Origin: Chelativorans sp. AA-79
Lineage (GTDB): Bacteria; Pseudomonadota; Alphaproteobacteria; Rhizobiales; Rhizobiaceae
Assembly: GCF_029457495.1 (NCBI RefSeq)
Contig: NZ_CP120361.1
Location: forward strand, 3,488,001 to 3,552,000
DNA length: 64,000 bases
Direction of reading: 5' to 3'
The notes beneath the pieces were generated by a model. The model was not told the DNA's origin. It ran no database searches and worked only from the letters and a program-made list of their open reading frames with translations. Shown here in pieces: positions 21,641 through 30,865 of the stretch; position 1 is the first letter of the stretch, and every line of letters starts with the position of its first letter. The position numbers and the translations under genes were made by a program.

Positions 21641-22177
21641 CTACCGCCCGCCCCCCTCGTCAAAGCCGGCAATGAGCGTGACGCCGCGGTCGATGCCGCC
21701 GGGCACCGGGATATCGGGCACCGTCAGCACAAACTGCGTCGCGCCGGAAACGTCGGCAACGGCGACGGGATGATTGTAGAGCTGCGAGTGGATGACTTCC
21801 GTCCCCCGCAGCATGACGATGCGTATCGGCAGGGTCACATTCCCCGCGCGGCCTTTCGGCCCGGGGACCACCTTGCCGGCGATGGCGACCGTCACGGAGC
21901 CTGCCCCCTGCCCGTATTTGCAGGCGCGCGTGGTCTCGGCGATCGAAGAGAGATAGATGACCCGGTCGGGGTCCCCTTCACCGCCCCGCTCATAGGTGGT
22001 GTAGAATGCGGTGCCGTCACGCAGGCTCACTGGCGGGCAATAGGCCCTGAGTTCGCTCTCGCGCACCGCATCGGCCGGAGGCTCGGCCGGCTGGACGCCG
22101 GATCCCCCCGACTGACAGGCAGAAAGCAGAACCGAACCCGCGAGGATCACCCCCGAAACAAGAATCCTGTAAAGCAA
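21641..22177 (-). CDS. Hypothetical lipoprotein
   Basis: A 178-residue exported protein I cannot place in a named family. A hydrophobic N-terminus (LLYRILVSGVILAGSVLL) ends in the lipobox LLSAC, predicting acylation at that Cys. The mature part is small and beta-rich (SVTVAIAGKVVPGPKGR, THFVLTVPDIPVPGG-like C-terminus). It contains two further Cys. The frame is open upstream to 22369, but that would overlap thrC and bury the signal peptide. The TTG at 22177, preceded by GGGGGC, is the most plausible start. It is divergent from thrC. Confidence 0.7.
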   Translation of the reverse strand: MLYRILVSGVILAGSVLLSACQSGGSGVQPAEPPADAVRESELRAYCPPVSLRDGTAFYTTYERGGEGDPDRVIYLSSIAETTRACKYGQGAGSVTVAIAGKVVPGPKGRAGNVTLPIRIVMLRGTEVIHSQLYNHPVAVADVSGATQFVLTVPDIPVPGGIDRGVTLIAGFDEGGGR

Positions 22178-22301
22178 ATGGAAGCCCCCGATCTGCACTT
22201 TCCTAGAACAAGGTGGCTGTTCTATACCAACGTCGCGGAGAAATTTCGACTGGCTGATTGCTGTTTTCTCCTGTCTACCCTGGAAATCGCGGAGCGGACG
22301 A

Positions 22302-23705
22302 ATGGCGATGGAATATGTAAGCACACGCGGCGAGGCTCCGGTGCTGGGCTTCTCGGATGTGCTTCTCATGGGGCTGGCGCGCGACGGCGGCCTCTATGTC
22401 CCCCGCGAATGGCCGCGGTTTTCCCCTGACGAGATCCGCGCGCTGCGTGGCGTTCCCTATGCCGAGGCGGCCTTCACGCTGATGCGGCCCTTCATCGGCG
22501 GCGAGATCCCCGACGCGGTGCTGAAACGGATCACCGAGGAGAGCTACGCCACCTTCCGCCACAAGGCGGTCTGCCCCATCGTCCAGACCGGGCCGGGCGA
22601 GTTCGTGCTGGAGCTCTTCCATGGGCCCACGCTCGCCTTCAAGGACGTGGCGATGCAGTTCCTCGCGCGCATCATGGACCATGTGCTCACGGAAAGCGGC
22701 CGGCGCGTGACCATCGTCGGGGCCACCTCGGGCGATACGGGCGGAGCCGCCATCAACGCCTTCGCCGGATCGGCGCGGGCGGATGTCTTCATCCTCTTCC
22801 CCCATGGACGCATCTCGCCCGTGCAGCAGCGGCAGATGACCACGTCGGGGGCCGCGAATGTGCAGGCGCTCGCCGTGGAAGGCAATTTCGACGACTGCCA
22901 GGCCCTCGTGAAAGGGCTCTTCAACGACCACGCCTTCCGCGACCGAATGTCGCTTTCGGGCGTGAACTCGATCAACTGGGCGCGCATCATGGCCCAGATC
23001 GTCTATTATTTCACTTCGGCGGTGTCGCTCGGCGCGCCGGACCGGGCGGTCTCCTTCACCGTGCCCACGGGAAATTTCGGAGACATCTTCGCGGGTTATG
23101 CCGCCAAGCGCATGGGACTTCCCATCGACCGGCTGGTGATCGCGACCAACGAGAACGATATCCTGGCGCGCACGCTCGAGACGGGCGAATACGCCACGCG
23201 CTCCGTCGTCGTCACAACTTCGCCATCGATGGATATACAGATTTCCTCGAATTTCGAGCGGCTGCTCTTCGAGGCATCCGGCAGGAAGGCGGAGGAAATC
23301 CGCGCCTCTATGGATGGCCTGAGGCAATCGGGCGGGTTCACCATCAGGGAGGGCGCGCTTGCCGGCATCCGCTCCGCCTTCGATGCAGGGCGGGCCAATA
23401 TGGGGGAGACGGCCGACACGATCGCCGGAACGCTGCGCGAGAGCGGCTATCTCGCCGACCCGCATACGGCGACGGCGCTCAAGGTCGCGCGCGAGAAGGC
23501 CCGTCCGGGCGAAACGATGGTCGTTCTCGCCACGGCACACCCGGCGAAGTTTCCGCAAGCCGTTTCCGACGCTTGCGGCGTTTCGCCCGCCCTTCCCGCA
23601 TGGCTCGGAAACCTGATGGAAGGGCGGGAAAGTTACACGGTCCTTCCCTCGGACCTGAAAATGGTGGAAGATCACATCAGCCGCCACGCAAGGGCGGGAG
23701 GATAG
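22302..23705 (+). CDS. thrC: Threonine synthase
   Basis: A 467-residue PLP enzyme converting O-phosphohomoserine to threonine. The PLP-binding Lys is in HGPTLAFKDVAMQF, and the glycine-rich phosphate loop is GATSGDTGGAA. The N-terminal block VSTRGEAPVLGFSDVLLMGLA and SGVNSINWARIMAQIVYYF are typical of the long (yeast/E. coli-type) threonine synthases. The M16 peptidase gene starts 14 bp downstream on the same strand, and the GNAT gene follows closely. The thrC-M16-GNAT order is familiar in rhizobia. The pathway partner thrB is found about 8 kb away in this window. Confidence 0.96.
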   Translation: MAMEYVSTRGEAPVLGFSDVLLMGLARDGGLYVPREWPRFSPDEIRALRGVPYAEAAFTLMRPFIGGEIPDAVLKRITEESYATFRHKAVCPIVQTGPGEFVLELFHGPTLAFKDVAMQFLARIMDHVLTESGRRVTIVGATSGDTGGAAINAFAGSARADVFILFPHGRISPVQQRQMTTSGAANVQALAVEGNFDDCQALVKGLFNDHAFRDRMSLSGVNSINWARIMAQIVYYFTSAVSLGAPDRAVSFTVPTGNFGDIFAGYAAKRMGLPIDRLVIATNENDILARTLETGEYATRSVVVTTSPSMDIQISSNFERLLFEASGRKAEEIRASMDGLRQSGGFTIREGALAGIRSAFDAGRANMGETADTIAGTLRESGYLADPHTATALKVAREKARPGETMVVLATAHPAKFPQAVSDACGVSPALPAWLGNLMEGRESYTVLPSDLKMVEDHISRHARAGG

Positions 23706-23719
23706 AAAGCGAGTAGCAT

Positions 23720-25012
23720 ATGGGCGTAGAAGTAAGTCGTCTGTCGAACGGCTTGACGGTGGCAACCGAAACCCTTCCGCATCTCGAGTCGGTTGCGCTG
23801 GGCATATGGGTCAAATCGGGGTCGCGGAACGAGCGGGACGATGAACACGGCATCGCCCACCTGCTCGAACACATGGCTTTCAAGGGCACGAGCAAGCGCA
23901 CGGCCCTTCAGATCGCCACCGACATCGAGGATGTCGGCGGCGAGATCAACGCCGCCACCAGCGTGGAGACGACCGCTTTCTACGCAAGGGTGCTGAGAGA
24001 CGACATGTCGCTCGCCATCGACATCCTGGCGGACATCCTCACCGACTCCAAGTTCGACTCCCACGAACTCGAGCGCGAGCAGCACGTGATCCTGCAGGAG
24101 ATCGGCGCCGCGCACGATACGCCTGACGACGCGGTCTTCGACCGCTTCACCGAGACGGCCTTCCGCCACCAGGCGATAGGCCGCTCGATCCTGGGTACCC
24201 CGGAAACGGTGGAATCCTTCACGTCCGACCAACTCCGGCGCTTCCTGGAACGCCAGTACGGGGCAGACCGGATGGTCGTGGTGGCCGCGGGCGGCGTCAG
24301 TCATGACGAGTTCGTGCGCGAGGTCGAGGCGCGGCTCGGCAGCTTCCGAGACAGGGCCGAAACCGCCGTCCCGCAATATTCCCACTATGTCGGCGGCGAT
24401 TATCGCGAGCATCGCGACCTGATGGACGCGCAGATCATCCTCGGCTTCGAGGGCCGCGCCTATCACGTGCGCGACTTCTACGCCTCCCAGGTGCTCTCCA
24501 TGATCATGGGCGGCGGCATGTCCTCGCGCCTGTTCCAGGAGGTGCGCGAGAAGCGCGGCCTCTGCTATTCGGTCTACGCCTTCCATTGGGGCTTTTCGGA
24601 CACCGGCATCTTCGGCGTTCACGCGGCGACGGGCCAGAGCGATCTCGGCGAACTGATGCCGGTCATCCTGGGCGAGCTCCAGAAGGCCGGCGACCGCATC
24701 GACCAGGCCGAACTCGACCGCGCGCGGGCGCAGTACCGCGCGGGCCTGATGATGTCGCGGGAAAGTCCGGCGAGCCGCGCCTCGCAGATCGCACGGCAAC
24801 TCCTCCTCTACGGTCGGCCGATCGAGATGGAGGAGTTGATGGACCGCCTGGCGGGCCTGACGGTGGAACGTCTGGCGGGCCTTTCCGCGCGCCTGTTCTC
24901 CTCCAAACCCACCGTCACCGCGATCGGCCCGGTCGGATCCCTGGCGGCGTTCGAGGGCATCCGCGACACGCTGACGACGCCGCGCCCGGTGCTGCGAAAG
25001 CTCGCGGTCTAG
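23720..25012 (+). CDS. M16-family zinc metallopeptidase (mitochondrial-processing-peptidase-like)
   Basis: A 430-residue inverzincin. The inverted zinc motif HLLEH (His47, Glu50, His51) lies in AHLLEHMAFKGTSKRT, and the distal Glu is in the ELEREQHVILQEI helix. The C-terminal half carries MIMGGGMSSRLFQEVREKRGLCYS, the substrate-binding R/Y segment of the family. It resembles the beta subunit of mitochondrial processing peptidase and bacterial PqqL/YmxG-type one-subunit peptidases. No signal peptide is evident, so it is probably cytosolic, degrading peptides. It follows thrC by 14 bp and precedes the GNAT gene by 16 bp, making a likely three-gene operon. Confidence 0.93.
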   Translation: MGVEVSRLSNGLTVATETLPHLESVALGIWVKSGSRNERDDEHGIAHLLEHMAFKGTSKRTALQIATDIEDVGGEINAATSVETTAFYARVLRDDMSLAIDILADILTDSKFDSHELEREQHVILQEIGAAHDTPDDAVFDRFTETAFRHQAIGRSILGTPETVESFTSDQLRRFLERQYGADRMVVVAAGGVSHDEFVREVEARLGSFRDRAETAVPQYSHYVGGDYREHRDLMDAQIILGFEGRAYHVRDFYASQVLSMIMGGGMSSRLFQEVREKRGLCYSVYAFHWGFSDTGIFGVHAATGQSDLGELMPVILGELQKAGDRIDQAELDRARAQYRAGLMMSRESPASRASQIARQLLLYGRPIEMEELMDRLAGLTVERLAGLSARLFSSKPTVTAIGPVGSLAAFEGIRDTLTTPRPVLRKLAV

Positions 25013-25028
25013 GTCCCCGCGGCCCCGC

Positions 25029-25625
25029 ATGTTCCAGCTCCCCTTCTTTCGCCGCGACCTGCCGGCGCTTGAGGGCAAGAGGGTACGCCTGCGGATGCCG
25101 GAGCGGGAAGATTACGAGGAGTGGGCCACGCTCCGCGCCGAAAGCCGCGCCTTCCTCGAACCGTGGGAGCCGCGCTGGACGCCCGACGAATTGTCGGCGG
25201 CTTCCTTCCGCCACCGCCTGCAACGCAGCCGACACGACTATGACCAGGGCACCGGCGTTTCCTTCTTCCTGTTCGAGAAAGCAGAGGGGCGGCTCGCGGG
25301 CGGTCTTTCCCTCAGCAATATCCGGCACGGCGTGGCCCAGTCCGCCAATATCGGCTACTGGATGGGCGAGCGATATGCCGGCCACGGCCTGATGCTCGAA
25401 GCGCTCCAGCTGGTTATCCCCTTTGCATTCGACCGGTTGAGGTTGCACCGGCTGGAGGCGGCTTGTATTCCCAGCAATGCGCGTTCGATGCGCCTGCTTG
25501 AAAAAGCCGGATTCCAGCGCGAAGGACTGTTGCGGTCCTATTTGCGCATCAATGGCGTGTGGCAGGACCATCATCTTTATGCGCTGATCGCCGGGGAGCA
25601 TCAGCAACCATCGAGACGGGGTTGA
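25029..25625 (+). CDS. GNAT N-acetyltransferase, RimJ-like
   Basis: A 198-residue Gcn5-related acetyltransferase of the RimJ/RimL ribosomal-protein-alanine acetyltransferase type. It begins with a DLPALEGKRVRLRMPEREDYEEW strand and helix, has the acetyl-CoA P-loop region GYWMGERYAGHGLMLEAL (about 116-133) and ends with the HRLEAACIPSNARSMRLLEKAGF block. It probably acetylates an N-terminal amine of a protein or a small amine. It is the third gene of the thrC-M16-GNAT string. Its 3' end is followed by the GGDEF/EAL gene. Confidence 0.88.
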   Translation: MFQLPFFRRDLPALEGKRVRLRMPEREDYEEWATLRAESRAFLEPWEPRWTPDELSAASFRHRLQRSRHDYDQGTGVSFFLFEKAEGRLAGGLSLSNIRHGVAQSANIGYWMGERYAGHGLMLEALQLVIPFAFDRLRLHRLEAACIPSNARSMRLLEKAGFQREGLLRSYLRINGVWQDHHLYALIAGEHQQPSRRG

Positions 25626-25648
25626 GTTTGCTGGGTTTGAAACCGCCA

Positions 25649-28516
25649 ATGCTGAAGGCGATGGCCATGCTTGCATGGCTCGTGCTCGCCTTCGGCACCG
25701 CACCGGCCGGGGCCGTCGAGCCCATCAAGATTTCCCGCGAAGATGTCGCCCTCGACCTTTCGAAGGCCGTCGAGATCCACCGCGACCAGGGCGAGAACTT
25801 CCAGGTCTCGACCGCGCCCGGCGCCGATGGCATCGTGCGGCGAATCGAGGTCGAGGCACAGGACGGCCGCTCGAGCGGAGATTGGGCGGTGTTCGCGCTC
25901 GCCAACACGACGGACGAGCAGCTCGACCGCCTTATCGTGGCGCCGCATTTCCGGCTTGTCGGCTCGGGCCTGGTCTGGCCGGATCTCGGCTCCCAGCGCA
26001 TCGCCGCGATCACGCCTTCGGAGGGCTTCGCGCTCGACCGCCAACCCAGCAGCGACGCGGACGAGTTCCTCGTCACGCTCAATCCCGGAACGGTGGTCAC
26101 CTTCGTGGCGGAGCTTTCCTCGCCCAACCTGCCGCAGATCTATCTCTGGGATCCGGCCGCCTACAAGGACACGGTCAATTCCTACACGCTCTTCCGGGGC
26201 ATCGTCATCGGCATCGCCGGCCTGCTGGCGCTCTTCCTGACAGTGCTCTTCGTGGTCAAGGGCACATCGATGTTCCCCGCCACCGCCGCGCTCGCCTGGG
26301 CCATCCTCGCCTATATCTCGATCGATTTCGGGTTCCTGTCCCGCATCATCGAGATCTCGCCGGGAAGCGAGCAGCTCTGGCGCGCGGGCACGGAGGTGGC
26401 GTTGGCGGCGACCTTCGTCGTCTTCCTGTTCGCCTATCTCAACCTCGCCCGCTGGCACAACCATTTCAGCTACGGCATGCTCGCCTGGATCCTGGGCCTC
26501 GTCGCCATAGCGGGCGTCGCCGTCTTCGATCCGCCGATCGCGGCGGGCATCGCGCGGATCTCCTTCGCCGCGACTGCCGTGGTGGGCCTCGGTCTGATCG
26601 TCTATCTCGGCTTCCAGGGCTATGACCGGGCGATCATGCTGGTGCCGAGCTGGCTCATGGTTCTCGTCTGGCTCACCGGCGCCGGAATGGCGGTGACGGG
26701 CATGCTCGACAACGACATCCTGCAGCCTGCGATCAGCGGCGGCCTCATCCTGATCGTGCTCCTGATTGGCTTTACGGTGATGCAGCATGCGCTTTCCGGG
26801 AACGCCATCTTCCAGGGCCTCTTCAGCGACATGGAGCGCCAGGCGCTCGCCATCAGCGGCTCAGGAGACGTCGTTTGGGACTGGGACGTGCTGCGCGACC
26901 GGGTGACGACAAAGCCCGATATCAGCAAACAGCTCGGCTTGGCTGCGAACACGCTGCATGGGCCCGCGCGAAGCTGGCTTCCGCTGCTTCACGCGGACGA
27001 CCGCGACACGTTCCGCACCACGCTCGACATGGTGTTGGAGCAAAGGAGGGGACGCGTCGCGCAGAGCTTCCGCCTGCGCGGCGCCGACGGGCACTATCAC
27101 TGGCTTTCGCTCAGGGCCCGGCCCGTGGTGGGCTCCGACGGCGAGGTCATCCGCTGCGTCGGCACGATGGTGGATGTGACCGAGCAGAAGAAGGCCGAGG
27201 AGCGCCTGCTGCACGATGCCGTGCACGACAATCTGACGGGACTGCCCAACCGCGAGCTCTTCCTCAACCGGCTGGACGCGACCATCGCGATGGCCCGACG
27301 GGAACGCAAGATCCGGCCCACCGTGCTCGTCGTCGACATCGACCGCTTCAAGCACGTGAACGACGAGCTCGGTATTTCCGCCGGCGACACGATCCTCCTC
27401 ACCATCGCCAGGCGGCTGCACCGTCTCCTGAAGCCGGGGGATTCCCTCTCGCGCGTGGCGGGGGACCAGTTCGCGATAATGCTGCTTTCCGAGCAGGAGC
27501 CGGCCCAGATCGCGGCGGTTGCCGATGCGGTGCGGCTCGCCATCCGTTCTCCGATCACCTTCGCCAAGCGGGAGATCATCCTCACCGCCTCGATCGGGCT
27601 GGTCTCCTGGACCGTGGCGCAGACCTCGGCGGAAGAGATGATCAAGGACGCCGAACTGGCCATGTACCAGGCCAAGCGCTTCGGAGGGGACCGCATCGAG
27701 CCGTTCCGTCCCGCCTTCCGCTCCATCGGCACGGACCGGCTGCAAATGGAATCGGACCTGCGCAGGGCGGTGGACCGAAAGGAACTGCGCGTCGCCTACC
27801 AGCCTATCGTGCGGCTGGAGGACGGCAGCGTGGCCGGTTTCGAAGCCCTGCTGCGCTGGGACCATCCCCGCCGCGGCACCATCCCGCCAGCCGACTTCAT
27901 CCCAATCGCGGAGAGCTCGGGCCTCATTGTCCAGCTCGGCCTCTTCGCCATGCAGCAGGCTGCCGAGGACCTCTATTCCTGGCAGAAGCAGCTCGGCGAC
28001 GTGCCGCTCTTCATGTCGGTCAACCTGTCGAGCCGGCAGTTCATCCGGCGCGATCTCGTGGGCGATGTGCGCTCGATCATCGCGCGGGCCAACATCAAAC
28101 CGCGCTGCTTCCGGCTCGAGCTCACCGAATCCATCGTCATGGACAATCCGGAACAGTCGGCGCACGTGCTGGCCAAGCTGAAGCAGCTCGGCATCGGGCT
28201 CTCCCTCGACGATTTCGGAACAGGCTATTCGTCCCTCTCCTACCTGACCCGCTTCCCCTTCGACACGATCAAGATCGACAGGACCTTCCTCAACGACCCG
28301 AGTTCCAAGGGCAACATGCTGCTCAAATCCATGATCACCATGGCGCATGATCTCGGCCTTTCCGTCGTTGCCGAAGGCGTGTCGGACGAGCGCGACATCG
28401 AGCAGTTGCGCAAGGTCGGTTGCGAATACGCGCAGAGCTTCCATTTCGGCACGCCGGCGGACGCGGAAGCAAGCCTGAAGCTCCTGGCGGACCAGAATCC
28501 GGTCACCGCGAGCTGA
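25649..28516 (+). CDS. Membrane sensor with PAS, degenerate GGDEF and EAL domains (c-di-GMP phosphodiesterase candidate)
   Basis: A 955-residue protein. A signal peptide (MLKAMAMLAWLVLAFGTAPAGA) precedes a periplasmic domain (about 25-180). Seven or so membrane helices follow (about 190-385), together resembling a 7TMR-DISM sensor. A PAS domain (about 410-515) comes next. The GGDEF domain's active motif reads AGDQF (604-608), so diguanylate cyclase activity is unlikely. The EAL domain keeps FEALLRW (Glu732) and DDFGTGYSSLSYL, with TIKIDRTF, the metal-binding and catalytic residues of active phosphodiesterases. It therefore probably hydrolyses c-di-GMP, with the GGDEF as a GTP sensor. An open frame extends upstream into the GNAT gene. 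ATG 25649 is chosen to expose the signal peptide. Confidence 0.88.
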   Translation: MLKAMAMLAWLVLAFGTAPAGAVEPIKISREDVALDLSKAVEIHRDQGENFQVSTAPGADGIVRRIEVEAQDGRSSGDWAVFALANTTDEQLDRLIVAPHFRLVGSGLVWPDLGSQRIAAITPSEGFALDRQPSSDADEFLVTLNPGTVVTFVAELSSPNLPQIYLWDPAAYKDTVNSYTLFRGIVIGIAGLLALFLTVLFVVKGTSMFPATAALAWAILAYISIDFGFLSRIIEISPGSEQLWRAGTEVALAATFVVFLFAYLNLARWHNHFSYGMLAWILGLVAIAGVAVFDPPIAAGIARISFAATAVVGLGLIVYLGFQGYDRAIMLVPSWLMVLVWLTGAGMAVTGMLDNDILQPAISGGLILIVLLIGFTVMQHALSGNAIFQGLFSDMERQALAISGSGDVVWDWDVLRDRVTTKPDISKQLGLAANTLHGPARSWLPLLHADDRDTFRTTLDMVLEQRRGRVAQSFRLRGADGHYHWLSLRARPVVGSDGEVIRCVGTMVDVTEQKKAEERLLHDAVHDNLTGLPNRELFLNRLDATIAMARRERKIRPTVLVVDIDRFKHVNDELGISAGDTILLTIARRLHRLLKPGDSLSRVAGDQFAIMLLSEQEPAQIAAVADAVRLAIRSPITFAKREIILTASIGLVSWTVAQTSAEEMIKDAELAMYQAKRFGGDRIEPFRPAFRSIGTDRLQMESDLRRAVDRKELRVAYQPIVRLEDGSVAGFEALLRWDHPRRGTIPPADFIPIAESSGLIVQLGLFAMQQAAEDLYSWQKQLGDVPLFMSVNLSSRQFIRRDLVGDVRSIIARANIKPRCFRLELTESIVMDNPEQSAHVLAKLKQLGIGLSLDDFGTGYSSLSYLTRFPFDTIKIDRTFLNDPSSKGNMLLKSMITMAHDLGLSVVAEGVSDERDIEQLRKVGCEYAQSFHFGTPADAEASLKLLADQNPVTAS

Positions 28517-28725
28517 CGTCCGATCGGCCCGCTCTTCGCTGGCGGCCGATCGCAATCCATTTGCGGGCGCTCCCGGGGCATGCGAATCTCCTGGGATGAA
28601 ACCGAGGATGAAGCGCCTGAAGGTCTGGGCGCGGACGCTCAAGTGGGACGTGTTCGCTCTCCGGATCGCCGCGCGCGACCCGCGTACCCATGGTGCGCCA
28701 AGGCCGCAGCCGGCGCCGTGGCCGC

Positions 28726-29334
28726 TCAGGCGTGGCCGGCGACGTCGCTCAGATGCAGAAGGTCGATGCCGATCGAGGCTAGGATGCGGTCGTAGATCGT
28801 GTCGATATCGGCTTCGAAGAGAAGCTCGGGGGAAGCGGGGCAGGCAAGCCAGCCATTGTCCGCGATCTCGGCTTCGAGCTGGCCCGCCCCCCAGCCCGAA
28901 TAGCCAAGCGCCATCAGCGCCTGGCTGGGGCCGCGGCCCGCCGATATGGCCCGCAGGATATCCATGGTCGCGGTCAGGCAGACCTTCTCCGACACGGCCA
29001 TGGAAGATTCCACCACATAGTCGCCACTGTGCAGCACGAAGCCGCGGCTGCGGTCCACCGGCCCGCCGCTGCGCACGGCCATGTTGCGCGCACGCGGCGG
29101 CAGGCGGATCGACTGACTGCGATCAAGGATGCCGAGCTCCACCAATATATCGGTGAAGCCGAGCTCCTGGCTGCGATTGATGATGATGCCCATGGCGCCG
29201 TCGGCATTGTGGGCGCACAGATAGATCACCGAGCGCAAGAACCTTTCGTCGCGCATGCCGGGCATGGCGACAAGGAAATGGTCCTGCAGTGTGGCGGCCT
29301 CGCCAACTCTGTCCGCGCCGATCTTCTGTATCAT
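28726..29334 (-). CDS. YqgE/AlgH family protein
   Basis: A 202-residue DUF179 protein. Family blocks are LQDHFLVAMPGM, SVIYLCAHNADGAMGIIINR, a GGPVDRSRGFVLH loop and ALGYSGWGAGQLEAEI. The biochemical role is unsettled. AlgH affects alginate regulation in Pseudomonas, but the fold is widespread and may be an enzyme. It is divergent from the DsbD-alpha-like gene with a 134-bp gap. The 209 bp between the EAL gene and this stop hold no supported gene. Confidence 0.9.
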   Translation of the reverse strand: MIQKIGADRVGEAATLQDHFLVAMPGMRDERFLRSVIYLCAHNADGAMGIIINRSQELGFTDILVELGILDRSQSIRLPPRARNMAVRSGGPVDRSRGFVLHSGDYVVESSMAVSEKVCLTATMDILRAISAGRGPSQALMALGYSGWGAGQLEAEIADNGWLACPASPELLFEADIDTIYDRILASIGIDLLHLSDVAGHA

Positions 29335-29468
29335 GCGCCAACCCTAACTCTTTTCAGTGAAGCTTGAAAGACATGAGACGATTCGCGATCTCCGCGTTCA
29401 CGCCAATATGAGGATGCAACCTCATTTCGCGCGTTGCAATCGACGCCTCCGGAAGCCATTGTCCAGCC

Positions 29469-30266
29469 ATGCTTCGACCCCTGACAAGCCTTTCGCTGCT
29501 CCTCGCCCTCGCCGCTCCCGCCGCGGCCGCCTCGAGCGCCTGGATCGAGAGCGAAGGCGGCGCCATACGCATCGTGAGCTCCGGATTGAGCGACAGCAAC
29601 GGCGCGCTTCGCGGCGCCCTGGAGATACGGCTCGATCCCGGCTGGAAGACCTATTGGCGCAATCCGGGAGAAGCGGGCGTTCCACCCGAGATCAACCTCG
29701 CGCCCGGTTCCGATGCGGGCAGCGTGCAGATGCTCTTCCCCGCGCCTCAGCGTATCAGCGACCGCTACGCCACCTGGGCGGGCTACAAAGGCTCCACCGC
29801 GCTGCCCGTGGTCTTCACCTTTCCGCGGGCGGGCATGGCCGGCATCATAGAGGGCAGCGTGTTCCTCGGCATTTGCGAGAAGATCTGCATCCCGGTCGAG
29901 GTGCCCTTCTCCTTCGATGCGGGGGCCGATCCGCAGAATGCAGGCGATGCGGCCACAGTCGAGAGCGCCTTTGCCGCCCTGCCCGAGGAACCCCGCCCCG
30001 GCTTTCGGGTAGAGGAGGTTAAACGCCACGACGCGCAGGTCGAGTTCGAGGTGAACCTGCCTGACGATGCCGGTGAGCCGGCGCTGTTCCTCGCGCCGCC
30101 CGAGGGCGTGCAGATTGCCATGCCCGAACTCAAGCGCCGCGACGGGCGGAGGGCGGTCTTTTCCGCAAACCTCCTCAACGCGGTGGCGAAAGGAGCCGCC
30201 CTGCGCATCGATTACACGCTGACGGCCGGCCAGGAAGCCGTCGCCGGGCAAATTGCCCTGCCCTGA
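29469..30266 (+). CDS. Periplasmic DsbD N-terminal (alpha) domain-like protein
   Basis: A 265-residue exported protein with a clear signal peptide (LTSLSLLLALAAPAAAASS). It matches the immunoglobulin-fold alpha domain of DsbD/ScsB-type reductases: LDPGWKTYWRNPGEAGVPPEI, followed by the Cys pair in GICEKICIPVEV (Cys136, Cys140). No transmembrane DsbD-beta or thioredoxin-gamma part is attached. It could pass electrons from a CcdA/DsbD-like protein to periplasmic thiol partners. A peroxiredoxin gene starts 70 bp downstream on the same strand, which fits a redox role, although that enzyme is cytosolic. Confidence 0.83.
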   Translation: MLRPLTSLSLLLALAAPAAAASSAWIESEGGAIRIVSSGLSDSNGALRGALEIRLDPGWKTYWRNPGEAGVPPEINLAPGSDAGSVQMLFPAPQRISDRYATWAGYKGSTALPVVFTFPRAGMAGIIEGSVFLGICEKICIPVEVPFSFDAGADPQNAGDAATVESAFAALPEEPRPGFRVEEVKRHDAQVEFEVNLPDDAGEPALFLAPPEGVQIAMPELKRRDGRRAVFSANLLNAVAKGAALRIDYTLTAGQEAVAGQIALP

Positions 30267-30336
30267 CGAAGCACTTATGGTGCCGCCCGCCCCGGGCGGA
30301 AAGCCCGATCCCATTCCATCCTGCAGGAGACCTCGC

Positions 30337-30831
30337 ATGACGATTTCCATTGGCGACCGGCTGCCCGACGTCACGATCAAGAAGGCAGGCGCCGAAGGCG
30401 CGGAAGACATCAGCACCGCTGATTACTTCGCCGGCCGCAGGGTCGTGATGTTCGGCGTGCCCGGCGCCTTCACGCCGACCTGCAGCAACAGCCATCTGCC
30501 GGGGTTCGTGGAGAACTATGACGCGATCCTCGCCCGCGACGTGGATGCGGTGGCCGTGGTCGCCGTCAACGACCACCATGTGATGGCCGCTTGGGCGCGT
30601 TTCTCCGGGGCGGAGGGGAAGCTCGTCTTCCTGGCCGACGGCAATGGAGCGTTCACACGCGCGCTCGGCCTCGAGCAGGACATGTCGGCCGGCGGCATGG
30701 GCGTGCGCTCGAAGCGCTATTCCATGATCGTCGAGGACGGCATCGTGAAATCGCTCAACCTGGAGGAAGCGCGCGGCCAGGCGGTCACGAGCGGCGCCGC
30801 GCGCATTCTCGAACAGCTTCAAACCGCTTGA
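30337..30831 (+). CDS. Peroxiredoxin, Prx5/AhpE-type glutathione-dependent
   Basis: A 164-residue thiol peroxidase. The peroxidatic Cys49 lies in VPGAFTPTCSNSHLPGF, the Prx5 signature, and the conserved Arg is in MGVRSKRYSMI. It reduces H2O2 and alkyl hydroperoxides, probably with glutathione/glutaredoxin, in the cytosol. The frame is open upstream. The ATG at 30337, after CAGGAGACCTCGC, gives the standard MTISIGDRLPDVTI start. It is convergent with rnhA, with 34 bp between the stops. Placement of a Prx5 gene next to rnhA-thrB-ispH is familiar from rhizobia. Confidence 0.92.
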   Translation: MTISIGDRLPDVTIKKAGAEGAEDISTADYFAGRRVVMFGVPGAFTPTCSNSHLPGFVENYDAILARDVDAVAVVAVNDHHVMAAWARFSGAEGKLVFLADGNGAFTRALGLEQDMSAGGMGVRSKRYSMIVEDGIVKSLNLEEARGQAVTSGAARILEQLQTA

Positions 30832-30865
30832 GCGCGTCGACGCATCGCCGATCGGCGGAGCGCGG

